Below are positions 16,755-23,691 of a stretch of DNA of 64,000 bases, in pieces (position 1 is the stretch's first letter; every line of letters starts with the position of its first letter). Both the position numbers and the translations under genes were made by a program. Below the pieces are notes generated by a model. The model worked only from the letters and a program-made list of their open reading frames with translations. It searched no databases and was not told the origin of the DNA. This DNA is from Streptomyces sp. STR69 (lineage in GTDB: Bacteria; Actinomycetota; Actinomycetes; Streptomycetales; Streptomycetaceae): the NCBI RefSeq assembly GCF_024519455.1, contig NZ_JALJRY010000006.1, forward strand, positions 213,815 to 277,814. The letters run 5' to 3'.

Positions 16755-17009
16755 GTGGCCGCATCGGCATCACTTCCGCTCCCGGCCCGCTCCAAACGCA
16801 CCGCGGCGCCGTCCGCCGGCCTCGAACCCGGCCTCGAACCCGACCTGTTCTTCGTCGACTCCGAAGGCGCCTGGGCCGAGACCCCCCTCACCAGCGAACC
16901 CCCGCTGACCGACGCCGAACCCCTCACCAGCGAGCCCCCGCTCGCCGACACGGCCCCGCTCACCAGCGAGTCCGCCGTGTTCGCCGACCCGGACTCGACG
17001 AGGCCCTAG
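16755..17009 (+). CDS. Small repetitive Pro/Glu-rich protein upstream of malQ
   Basis: An 84-residue protein that I do not recognise. The GTG at 16755 follows a near-perfect AAGGAGG, and the stop TAG is immediately followed by the malQ ATG, so it is translationally coupled to malQ. The N-terminal third is basic and Ala/Pro-rich. The segment DLFFVDSEGAWAETP begins an acidic region built of three imperfect repeats of PLTSEPPL/PLTSES separated by 5-7 residues. It is likely unstructured and soluble, without a signal peptide. The coding call rests on the strong ribosome site and coupling; the function is unknown. Confidence 0.6.
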   Translation: MAASASLPLPARSKRTAAPSAGLEPGLEPDLFFVDSEGAWAETPLTSEPPLTDAEPLTSEPPLADTAPLTSESAVFADPDSTRP

Positions 17010-19184
17010 ATGACAGCACCCCGGCCGGTCGAAGCCCTCGGCGAGGAGTTGTCGCTCCTCGCCGAACTGCACGGCGTCGCCACCGCCTACCGCCCCTCCC
17101 CGGACCACGCGGTCCCGGCCTCGCCCGGCGCCGTCGTCGCCGTACTGGCCGCCCTCGGCGTCGACGCGAGCACCCCGCAGGCCGTCCGCGCCGCGCTCGC
17201 CGCCCGCCGACAGGAGCTGGCCGAACGGCTGTTGCCGCCCACCGTCGTGGGCCGGCACGGCAGCACCCCCGCCGCGCTCGACGCACTGCCCGGGGGCACC
17301 CGGCTGCACATCGAGACCGAACAGGGCGAGACCCGGACGGACACTGATCAACTCCCGCCCGGCGTCCACCACTTGACCGCCACCGCCCCGGACGGCCGCA
17401 GCGCCGAGGCCCATCTCGTCATCGCCCCGGACCGGTTGCCGACGCCCGCCGGACGGTCGTACGGACTGATGGTGCAGGTCTACTCGCTCCTCTCCCGGCA
17501 CTCCTGGGGTATGGGCGACCTCGGTGACCTGAGCGAGCTGACCGCCTGGGCCGGGCGGGCGCTCGGCGCCGGATTCGTGCAGGTCAACCCGTTGCACGCG
17601 GCCGTACCCGGCGCCCCCACCGACCCGTCGCCCTACCGCCCGTCCTCCCGCCGCTTCCCCGACCCGGTGTATCTGCGGGTCGAGGACATCCCCGAGTTCG
17701 TGTACGCCGAGGAGCGCGAGGAAGTGCGCGGACTCCTCGAACGAGCCGAGCGGCTGCGCGAATCCGTCCTGGAAAAGGGCGCGTTGATCGACCGCGACGC
17801 CGTGTGGGAGCTGAAGAGGGAGGCGCTGGAACTCGTACGCCAGGTCCCCCTCGGGCCCGGACGGCGGGCCGCCTACGTCGACTTCCTCGCCCGCGAGGGC
17901 GAGGCGCTGGAGGACCACGCCACCTGGTCCGCCCTGGCCGAGGTGCACGGCTCGGACTGGCACCGGTGGCCCGATGGTCTCCGCGACCGCCGCTCACCCG
18001 AAACCGCCCGCGCCCGCGTCGAGTTGATGGACCGCGTCGACTTCCACTCCCGCCTCGCCTGGCTCACCGACACCCAACTCACCGCCGCCCAGCGGGCCGC
18101 ACGGGAGGCGGGCATGCCGCTCGGAGTCGTGCACGACCTCGCCGTGGGGGTGCATCCCGACGGCGCCGACGCCTGGGCGCAGCAGGACCACTTCGCGGCC
18201 GGCATGTCGGTCGGCGCACCCCCCGACGCCTTCAACTCCCTTGGCCAGGACTGGGGTTTGCCCCCGTGGCGCCCGGACCGCCTCGCCGAGTCCGGCTACG
18301 CCCCGTACCGCCGCCTGCTCCGAGCCCTCTTCCGCTACGCCGGCGCCCTGCGCATCGACCACGTCATGGGCCTGTTCCGCCTGTGGTGGGTCCCCCTGGG
18401 CGGACCGCCCACCGAGGGCACCTACGTCCGCTACGACGCCGAGGCCATGCTCGCGATCCTCGCGCTGGAGGCCTCGCGCGCCGGGTCGGTGGTGATCGGC
18501 GAGGACCTGGGGACCGTAGAGCCCGGTGTGCGCGAGGAGTTGCAGGAGCGCGGGGTGCTCGGCACGTCGGTGCTGTGGTTCGAACGGGACTGGGACGGCG
18601 ACGGCCGTCCCCTCGCCCCCGAGCGGTGGCGGGCCGACTGTCTGGCCACCGCCACCACCCACGACCTGCCGCCCACCGCGGCCCGCCTCACCGGCGAACA
18701 CGTCGAACTCCGGGACCGGCTCGGCCTGTTGACCCGACCGGTGGAAGAGGAGCGGATCGAGGCCGCCACCGATGTGGGGGAGTGGCTGGCCCTGCTGGCC
18801 CGGCTCGGTCTCTACGAACCCGCGACGGGCGGCGGGCGGCCCGCGTCCGAGGAGGAGGCCGAGATCCACGCCGTCCACCGCTTCCTGCTCCGCACCTCCG
18901 CCCGCATGATCGGCGTCTGGCTCCCCGACGCGGTCGGCGACCGCCGCCCGCAGAACCTCCCCGGCACCTGGGACCAGTACCCGAACTGGCGCCTCCCGAT
19001 CGCCGACGCGGAGGGCCGCCCCGTGACCCTGGAGGAACTCGCCGCGTCCCCGAGGCTGCACGCGCTGGTGGATGTGCTGCGGGTGGGGTTGGGGGCGGCT
19101 TCGGAAGCGGATTCGGATGGGGGTGCGGGTGCCGGAACGGGTGCCGGAACGGGTTCGGGCGGGGGTGCGGAAGAGGGTCCGTGA
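17010..19184 (+). CDS. malQ: 4-alpha-glucanotransferase (amylomaltase)
   Basis: A 724-residue GH77 enzyme that transfers alpha-1,4-glucan segments between malto-oligosaccharides in the cytoplasm and so links glycogen and maltodextrin metabolism. Family landmarks are the actinobacterial N-terminal domain (residues 1-140), SRHSWGMGDLGDL near 165, and NPLHAAVPGAPTDPSPYRPSS near 195. The nucleophile region is LRIDHVMGLFRLWW near 446-458, the acid/base region is VIGEDLGTVEPG near 495, and the third carboxylate lies in THDLPPTAARLTG near 550. The C-terminal NLPGTWDQYPNWRLPI closes the barrel. A Gly/Ala/Thr-rich tail of about 25 residues follows the family end. Three catalytic acids are present, so the enzyme should be active. 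Confidence 0.96.
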   Translation: MTAPRPVEALGEELSLLAELHGVATAYRPSPDHAVPASPGAVVAVLAALGVDASTPQAVRAALAARRQELAERLLPPTVVGRHGSTPAALDALPGGTRLHIETEQGETRTDTDQLPPGVHHLTATAPDGRSAEAHLVIAPDRLPTPAGRSYGLMVQVYSLLSRHSWGMGDLGDLSELTAWAGRALGAGFVQVNPLHAAVPGAPTDPSPYRPSSRRFPDPVYLRVEDIPEFVYAEEREEVRGLLERAERLRESVLEKGALIDRDAVWELKREALELVRQVPLGPGRRAAYVDFLAREGEALEDHATWSALAEVHGSDWHRWPDGLRDRRSPETARARVELMDRVDFHSRLAWLTDTQLTAAQRAAREAGMPLGVVHDLAVGVHPDGADAWAQQDHFAAGMSVGAPPDAFNSLGQDWGLPPWRPDRLAESGYAPYRRLLRALFRYAGALRIDHVMGLFRLWWVPLGGPPTEGTYVRYDAEAMLAILALEASRAGSVVIGEDLGTVEPGVREELQERGVLGTSVLWFERDWDGDGRPLAPERWRADCLATATTHDLPPTAARLTGEHVELRDRLGLLTRPVEEERIEAATDVGEWLALLARLGLYEPATGGGRPASEEEAEIHAVHRFLLRTSARMIGVWLPDAVGDRRPQNLPGTWDQYPNWRLPIADAEGRPVTLEELAASPRLHALVDVLRVGLGAASEADSDGGAGAGTGAGTGSGGGAEEGP

Positions 19185-19250
19185 CGCCCGTACGCCCCAT
19201 ACGGCACCCCCGGGCGCGCGGCTCGTTCGGGCGTTCGCTACTTTTGCGGT

Positions 19251-19514
19251 GTGGACAAGAAGAACGCCCTGCGCGCCGGCGCCCTGGCTGCCGGTACGAC
19301 GCTGATGATGCTGCTCATGACGTCCCCCGCGCTCGCGCTCACCCGCGACGACGGTGACGACCCGGGCTCCGGCCTGAGCGTCGCCCAGACGCTGGGGCTC
19401 TATGTCCTGTGCCCGCTCGCGCTGTTCGCGATCATCGCGGGCCTCGTCATGGTGCTGGACAAGTCCAAGGACCGTGCGCCGAAGGCCAAGTCCGCCACCG
19501 GCACGAAGGCCTGA
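19251..19514 (+). CDS. Small membrane protein, 87 aa
   Basis: Not assigned to a family with a known role. It starts with GTG and has an N-terminal hydrophobic segment that looks like a signal sequence or first membrane helix (residues 9-30, ending TSPALALT). A short acidic extracytoplasmic loop (RDDGDDPGSG) follows, then a second membrane helix (LYVLCPLALFAIIAGLVMVL) and a basic C-terminal tail with Lys-rich repeats. The layout, both ends inside or signal-cleaved with a C-terminal anchor, is common for small conserved Streptomyces membrane proteins. No hairpin separates it from malQ, 66 bases upstream. Confidence 0.75.
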   Translation: MDKKNALRAGALAAGTTLMMLLMTSPALALTRDDGDDPGSGLSVAQTLGLYVLCPLALFAIIAGLVMVLDKSKDRAPKAKSATGTKA

Positions 19515-19625
19515 CCTCACCTTTTCCGAAGGGCGTCCGCATCACCCACAGCGGTGAGGCGGGCGTCCTTGGCATGTCCGCTCACAGAGATAGCGGGTGA
19601 GCGCGAGCCCCAGGAGCCGAGAGGC

Positions 19626-19916
19626 GACCAGTCCGGCCCCCGAGGCACCCACCGCCTGACCGGCACCCGCGTCCCGGACCTCTCCCTCGCGAACGGCACC
19701 CGCCTCTACGAGGCGCTGCGCGGCGGCCGGTTCGTACTGATCACACCGGAGGCCTACGACCCGAAGGGCGCCCACGACGGCCGGCTGGCGCCGGAACGCT
19801 GGGCGAGCGACCGTAGTACGGCACTGCTGGTCCGCCCCGACGGATATGTGGCCTGGGCGGCCGACGACGCCGACCCGGCCGCGGTCGAGGCGGCGCTGGC
19901 CGAGCACGTCGGCTGA
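19626..19916 (+). pseudogene. C-terminal remnant of a PheA/TfdB-type FAD monooxygenase
   Basis: The encoded segment GTRVPDLSLANGTRLYEALR followed by GRFVLITPEAYDP and STALLVRPDGYVAWAAD matches the thioredoxin-like C-terminal domain of PheA/TfdB-family FAD-dependent monooxygenases. The FAD-binding GXGXXG domain and substrate domain, some 400 residues, are absent, and upstream sequence runs straight into the preceding intergenic region. The open frame can be extended to 19554, but those residues are not family-like. It is best read as a decayed gene. A free-standing use of the C-terminal domain is less likely. Confidence 0.65.
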
Positions 19917-19935
19917 ACGAGTCTTCCAGGAGCGG

Positions 19936-20445
19936 CTACCGCTCGGTCGAGGACAACAACTGCCGCAGCAGGCCGGCCAGTTGGCCGGCCTGTTCCGTGT
20001 CGAGGCCGGACAGGGCCGCCGTCTGGGCGGCGAGACCGGCGCCGACCGCCTCGTCGATCAGTGCCAACCCCTTCTCCGTCAGGGTCACTTGGAGCCCCCG
20101 CCGGTCGTGCGGGTCGGGGGAGCGCCGGAGCAGGCCGGCCCGTTCCAGTCTGTCGAGGCGGCCGGTCATGCCGCCCGTGGTGAGCATCAGCGTCGCCGAG
20201 AGCTGGCGCGGCGAGAGGGTGTACGGCTCGTCGGCCCGGCGCAGGGTCGCGAGGACGTCGAACTCGCCGCGTGAGATGCCGTACGGCGCGTACGCCTTCT
20301 CCATGCTGTCGCCCATGGCCCGGGAGAGCCGGAAGATCCGCCCGAAGACCTCCATCGCGGCGGTGTCGAGGTCGGGCCGCACCGCCGCCCACTGCTCGAC
20401 GATCGCGTCGACGGGGTCCTTGCGCTGCTCCGGGCGTGCACTCAT
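19936..20445 (-). CDS. MarR-family transcriptional regulator
   Basis: A 169-residue MarR regulator. The winged helix is visible from ISRGEFDVLATLRRADEP through LSPRQLSATLMLTTGGMTGR (recognition helix) to RSPDPHDRRGLQVTLTEKG, the characteristic DxRR wing. Helices at both ends form the dimer interface. It is divergent from the EamA transporter with a 106-base gap that holds three copies of AAGTNRCTT, the likely operator. It probably represses both genes until a ligand, perhaps a substrate of the exporter, binds. The ATG at 20443-20445 gives the normal family length. Confidence 0.92.
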   Translation of the reverse strand: MSARPEQRKDPVDAIVEQWAAVRPDLDTAAMEVFGRIFRLSRAMGDSMEKAYAPYGISRGEFDVLATLRRADEPYTLSPRQLSATLMLTTGGMTGRLDRLERAGLLRRSPDPHDRRGLQVTLTEKGLALIDEAVGAGLAAQTAALSGLDTEQAGQLAGLLRQLLSSTER

Positions 20446-20483
20446 GCGTCGAGTATCGGCGGGCCGACGGGTTGTCCGCAAGG

Positions 20484-20537
20484 AAGTGACTTGACGGAAA
20501 GTTGCTTGCGGCTAAGCTAATTAGTGGCAAGTTACTT
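20484..20537. promoter_or_regulatory. Triple MarR-type operator AAGTNRCTT
   Basis: Three 9-mers, AAGTGACTT at 20484, AAGTTGCTT at 20499 and AAGTTACTT at 20529, lie between the divergent MarR and EamA genes. Each is close to a palindrome. The spacing (15 then 30 bases, multiples of 15) suggests an ordered array. An AT-rich TAAGCTAATTAG between the second and third copies could contain the -10 regions. Confidence 0.65.
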
Positions 20538-20551
20538 ATGAAGGGGATGGC

Positions 20552-21619
20552 ATGAACCGCTCCACCACCATCGTCCTCACCGCCCTCGCCCCCATCTCCT
20601 GGGGCACCACCTACGCCGTCACCACGCAGTTCCTCCCGCCCGACCGCCCCCTCTTCACCGGCCTGATGCGCGCCCTCCCCGCCGGTCTCGTGCTCCTCGC
20701 GCTGGCCCGGGTGCTGCCGCGCGGGGCCTGGTGGTGGAAGGCGACGGTGCTCGGCGCGCTGAACATCGGCGCCTTCTTCCCGCTGCTGTTCCTGTCCGCG
20801 TACCGGCTGCCGGGCGGGATGGCGTCGGTCGTCGGCTCGATCGGGCCGCTGTTCGTGGTCGGCCTCTCGGCGGTCCTGCTGGGGCAGCGGCCCACGGCCC
20901 GGAGCGTGCTCACCGGCGCGGTCGCGGCCTTCGGCGTCAGTCTCGTCGTACTGAAGGCGGCCGGGGCGCTCGACCCGGTCGGTGTGCTCGCGGCCCTCGC
21001 GTCCACGGCCTCGATGTCCACCGGCACCGTGCTGACCAAGCGGTGGGGCCGCCCGGACGGCGTCGGCCCGCTCGCCCTCACCGGCTGGCAGCTCACCGCC
21101 GGCGGACTGCTGATAGCCCCCGTCGCCTTCCTGGTCGAAGGGGCGCCGCCCGCGCTCGACGGCCGGGCGATCGGTGGTTACCTGTACCTCGCGCTGGCGA
21201 ACACGGCGGTCGCGTACTGGCTCTGGTTCCGCGGCATCGGCCGGCTCTCCGCCACCCAGGTCACCCTGCTCGGCCCGCTGTCCCCGCTGACCGCGGCCGT
21301 CGTCGGCTGGGCGGCGCTCGGGCAGGCGCTCACGCCGGTGCAGGTGGCGGGGATGGCGCTGGCGTTCGGGGCGACGGTGGCCGGGCAGCTCGGGGCGCGT
21401 ACCCCTGCTGTTTCCGTCCGCGAGGTAGCGTCACGCGGGAACGCCGTGACGCAACGCCGGAGGCGCCCGTGGCCGATGAATCCTGCCCCAGTTGTGGCAA
21501 GCCGCTCACCGCACGGACGGGCCGTACCGGCCGGCGCTCCGTGTACTGCTCCGCCGCCTGCCGGCAGAAGGCCTACCGGGAGCGACGGGGGAGCGCCGAG
21601 GTCGGTGTCGAGGGACTGA
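20552..21619 (+). CDS. EamA-family drug/metabolite transporter with aberrant C-terminal extension
   Basis: A ten-helix DMT-superfamily permease. Two EamA repeats are visible: residues 7-137 (ISWGTTYAVTTQFLPP through GVSLVVLKAAG) and 150-283 (STGTVLTKRWGRPD through MALAFGATVAGQLGAR). It probably exports a metabolite or drug under MarR control. The conserved protein ends near residue 285. The frame continues for another 70 Arg/Pro-rich residues that look like out-of-frame translation of the next gene, whose start it overlaps by 151 bases. A stop codon in the shifted frame occurs near 21428, so the natural stop seems to have been lost by a small indel. The core transporter should still fold. Confidence 0.88.
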   Translation: MNRSTTIVLTALAPISWGTTYAVTTQFLPPDRPLFTGLMRALPAGLVLLALARVLPRGAWWWKATVLGALNIGAFFPLLFLSAYRLPGGMASVVGSIGPLFVVGLSAVLLGQRPTARSVLTGAVAAFGVSLVVLKAAGALDPVGVLAALASTASMSTGTVLTKRWGRPDGVGPLALTGWQLTAGGLLIAPVAFLVEGAPPALDGRAIGGYLYLALANTAVAYWLWFRGIGRLSATQVTLLGPLSPLTAAVVGWAALGQALTPVQVAGMALAFGATVAGQLGARTPAVSVREVASRGNAVTQRRRRPWPMNPAPVVASRSPHGRAVPAGAPCTAPPPAGRRPTGSDGGAPRSVSRD

Positions 21620-22782
21620 TCAAGGAGATCGGCCGGCAGGTGGAGGAGCTGGTGCCGCAGCCGCCTTCCGTCTTCTACTCCGGGGTGACGGAACTGTCGT
21701 CGTCCGTCGCGCGGCTCCGGCGGGTGGCCCGCACGGCGCGCGACACCGCTCAGGAATCCGTCACTCACGGACCCGTTACGGAAGTCCCCGCCGTCACCGA
21801 AGTCCCGCTCGACGAAGGCGACTTCGCCGCGCTCGTCGAGTCCCACCGGCGTGAGATCCAGGTCCACTGCTACCGCATGACCGGGTCGTACGACGACGCC
21901 GAGGACCTGGTGCAGGAGACGTTCCTGCGGGCCTGGCGGGCCCGGGACACCTTTCAGGGGCGGGCCGGTGCCCGTACCTGGCTGTATCGCATCGCCACCA
22001 ACGCCTGCCTGGACTTCCAGCGCCGTACGGCCCGCCGCCCCAAGCGTTACGAGCCGTTGCCGGGTATGAACCACGGCGGCGGGGAGCCGCCCGCCCGCAT
22101 CACGTGGCTGCAGCCCTACCCCGACGACGAGTTGCCCTCCGCCGAGGAGCAGCCGGAGGCCGCCGCCGTCTCCCGCGAGACCCTCGAACTGGTCTTCCTG
22201 GCCGCCGTCCAGCATCTTCCGCCGCGCCAGCGCGCGGTGTTGGTGCTGCGGGACGTCCTCGGGCTGACCGCCGTCGAGACCGGCGAGGCCCTCGACATGA
22301 CCGTGGCCTCGGTCAACAGCGCGCTGCAACGCGCCCGCCCCACCCTGCGCGACCGGCTCCCCGGCCGGCGTGCGGACTGGACGGCCGAGGGGCCCACCGA
22401 GCACCAACGCGCCCTGGTCAAGCGGTACATGGCCGCCGCCGAACGCCTCGACCTGTCCGAGGTCGCCACGCTGCTCAGCGAGGACGTCACCCTCACCATG
22501 CCGCCGAACCCGTTCTGGTTCACCGGCCGTGACGCACTCGTGGAGTTCCTGAGCGTGAGCCTGGATGCCGACTCGCCCATGTTCCTGGGCCATTGGCGCC
22601 ACCTTCCCGCCCGCGCCAACGGGCAGCTCGCGGCCGGGGGTTACGTCCGACGGCCCGGTACGACCGTCTACCGCGCACAGGTTCTCGACGTGCTCCGCTT
22701 CGACGCCGACGACCGGATCGTGGAGATCACGTCCTTCGAACCGCACCTGTTCCCGGCCTTCGGACTGCCGCTGAGATTGTGA
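21469..22782 (+). CDS. Sigma-70 factor (SigX5/SigG type) with N-terminal zinc ribbon and SnoaL-like domain
   Basis: A 437-residue protein with three parts. Residues 1-35 form a Cys4 zinc-ribbon-like unit (C6PSC9, C27, C31). Residues 122-190 are sigma region 2 (FAALVESHRREIQVHCYRMT, GSYDDAEDLVQETFLRAW, ARTWLYRIATNACLDFQRR). Residues 232-290 are region 4 (LPPRQRAVLVLRDVLGLTAVE, TVASVNSALQRAR). The C-terminal 130 residues are an NTF2/SnoaL-like domain (FTGRDALVEFLS, FEPHLFPAFGLP) typical of the TIGR02960/SigG branch, where it replaces an anti-sigma factor in control. The GTG at 21469 follows CCGGAGG. The zinc ribbon is normally a separate small protein, so the fusion is notable. It lies upstream of an SDR gene it may control. 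Confidence 0.88.
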   Translation: MADESCPSCGKPLTARTGRTGRRSVYCSAACRQKAYRERRGSAEVGVEGLIKEIGRQVEELVPQPPSVFYSGVTELSSSVARLRRVARTARDTAQESVTHGPVTEVPAVTEVPLDEGDFAALVESHRREIQVHCYRMTGSYDDAEDLVQETFLRAWRARDTFQGRAGARTWLYRIATNACLDFQRRTARRPKRYEPLPGMNHGGGEPPARITWLQPYPDDELPSAEEQPEAAAVSRETLELVFLAAVQHLPPRQRAVLVLRDVLGLTAVETGEALDMTVASVNSALQRARPTLRDRLPGRRADWTAEGPTEHQRALVKRYMAAAERLDLSEVATLLSEDVTLTMPPNPFWFTGRDALVEFLSVSLDADSPMFLGHWRHLPARANGQLAAGGYVRRPGTTVYRAQVLDVLRFDADDRIVEITSFEPHLFPAFGLPLRL

Positions 22783-22875
22783 GCGATGAGCCGTCACCGA
22801 TGAGTGATGGGCTCCCTGTGCGTCTGTATGGCCGACACGAACGACACGTACATCACGACCCGCAAGGAGATCACC

Positions 22876-23634
22876 ATGCTGCTCACCGACAAGACCGCGG
22901 TCGTCTACGGCGCCGGCGGCTCGATCGGCGGCGCGGTCGCCCGTGCCTTCGCCGCCGAGGGAGCCCGCGTCCACCTCGTGGGACGCACCCTGGAGACGCT
23001 GGAGGCCGTGGCCAGTGACATCAAGGACGCCGAGGTGGCCGTCGTCGACGCGCTCGACGAGACGGCCGTGGAGGAACACCTCGCCCGGGTCGGGGACATC
23101 GACGTGTCCTTCAACCTCGTCTCGCGCGGCGACGTTCAGGGGCTGCCGATCACCGAGATGCCCGTCGACGACTTCCTGCGGCCCGTTCTCAACGGGACCC
23201 GCGCCAACTTCATCACCGCCCGCGCCGCCGCCCGCCGCATGGCCGAGCGGGGCAGCGGTGTCGTCCTCACCCTCAACAGCGGTTCCGCGCACGGCAGTCC
23301 GATGATGGGCGGCACCGGTCCCGCCGACGCGGCGACCGACAGCCTGGTGCGCAACCTGGCGATGGAACTGGGCCCGCGCGGGGTGCGTGCCGTAGGGCTG
23401 TGGGCCGCAGGCATCCCCGAGACGCTCACCGTCGAGAAGCTCGGCAAGGTCAACCCCGACCTCAACGAGGCGGCGATCCAGGGCATCCTCGGCCACCTGT
23501 CCAGCCTGCGCATGACCCGCCGCAACCCCACCCTCGCCGAGATCACCGCGACCGCCGTGTTCCTCGCCTCGGACCACGCGGCCAGCATCACCGGCACGTT
23601 CGTGAATGTCACCGGCGGGATGTTCCCGGGCTGA
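22876..23634 (+). CDS. Atypical short-chain dehydrogenase lacking the YxxxK motif
   Basis: A 252-residue SDR-fold protein. The NAD(P) motif GAGGSIGG lies near residues 12-19, the FNLVSRGD segment takes the place of NNAG, and the C-terminal TGTFVNVTGGMFPG is typical. The catalytic Ser region (LTLNSGSA) is kept, but the position of YxxxK reads TGPADAATDSL, so both catalytic Tyr and Lys are missing. The protein may therefore be a non-catalytic or differently acting member. The ATG at 22876 follows AAGGAGA; an upstream frame extension has no support. It is downstream of the sigma factor gene by 93 bases and ends at a strong hairpin. Confidence 0.88.
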   Translation: MLLTDKTAVVYGAGGSIGGAVARAFAAEGARVHLVGRTLETLEAVASDIKDAEVAVVDALDETAVEEHLARVGDIDVSFNLVSRGDVQGLPITEMPVDDFLRPVLNGTRANFITARAAARRMAERGSGVVLTLNSGSAHGSPMMGGTGPADAATDSLVRNLAMELGPRGVRAVGLWAAGIPETLTVEKLGKVNPDLNEAAIQGILGHLSSLRMTRRNPTLAEITATAVFLASDHAASITGTFVNVTGGMFPG

Positions 23635-23636
23635 GG

Positions 23637-23681
23637 GACGACGAAGGGCGCCCGGCGGATCGCCGGGCGCCCTTCGTCGTC
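23637..23681. terminator. Perfect 21-bp bidirectional terminator
   Basis: Two perfect 21-base arms (23637-23657 and 23661-23681) with a 3-base GAT loop form one of the strongest hairpins in the window. It lies between the convergent SDR and pepN genes, 3 bases after one stop and 11 before the other. Confidence 0.9.
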
Positions 23682-23691
23682 GTAGAACCGC

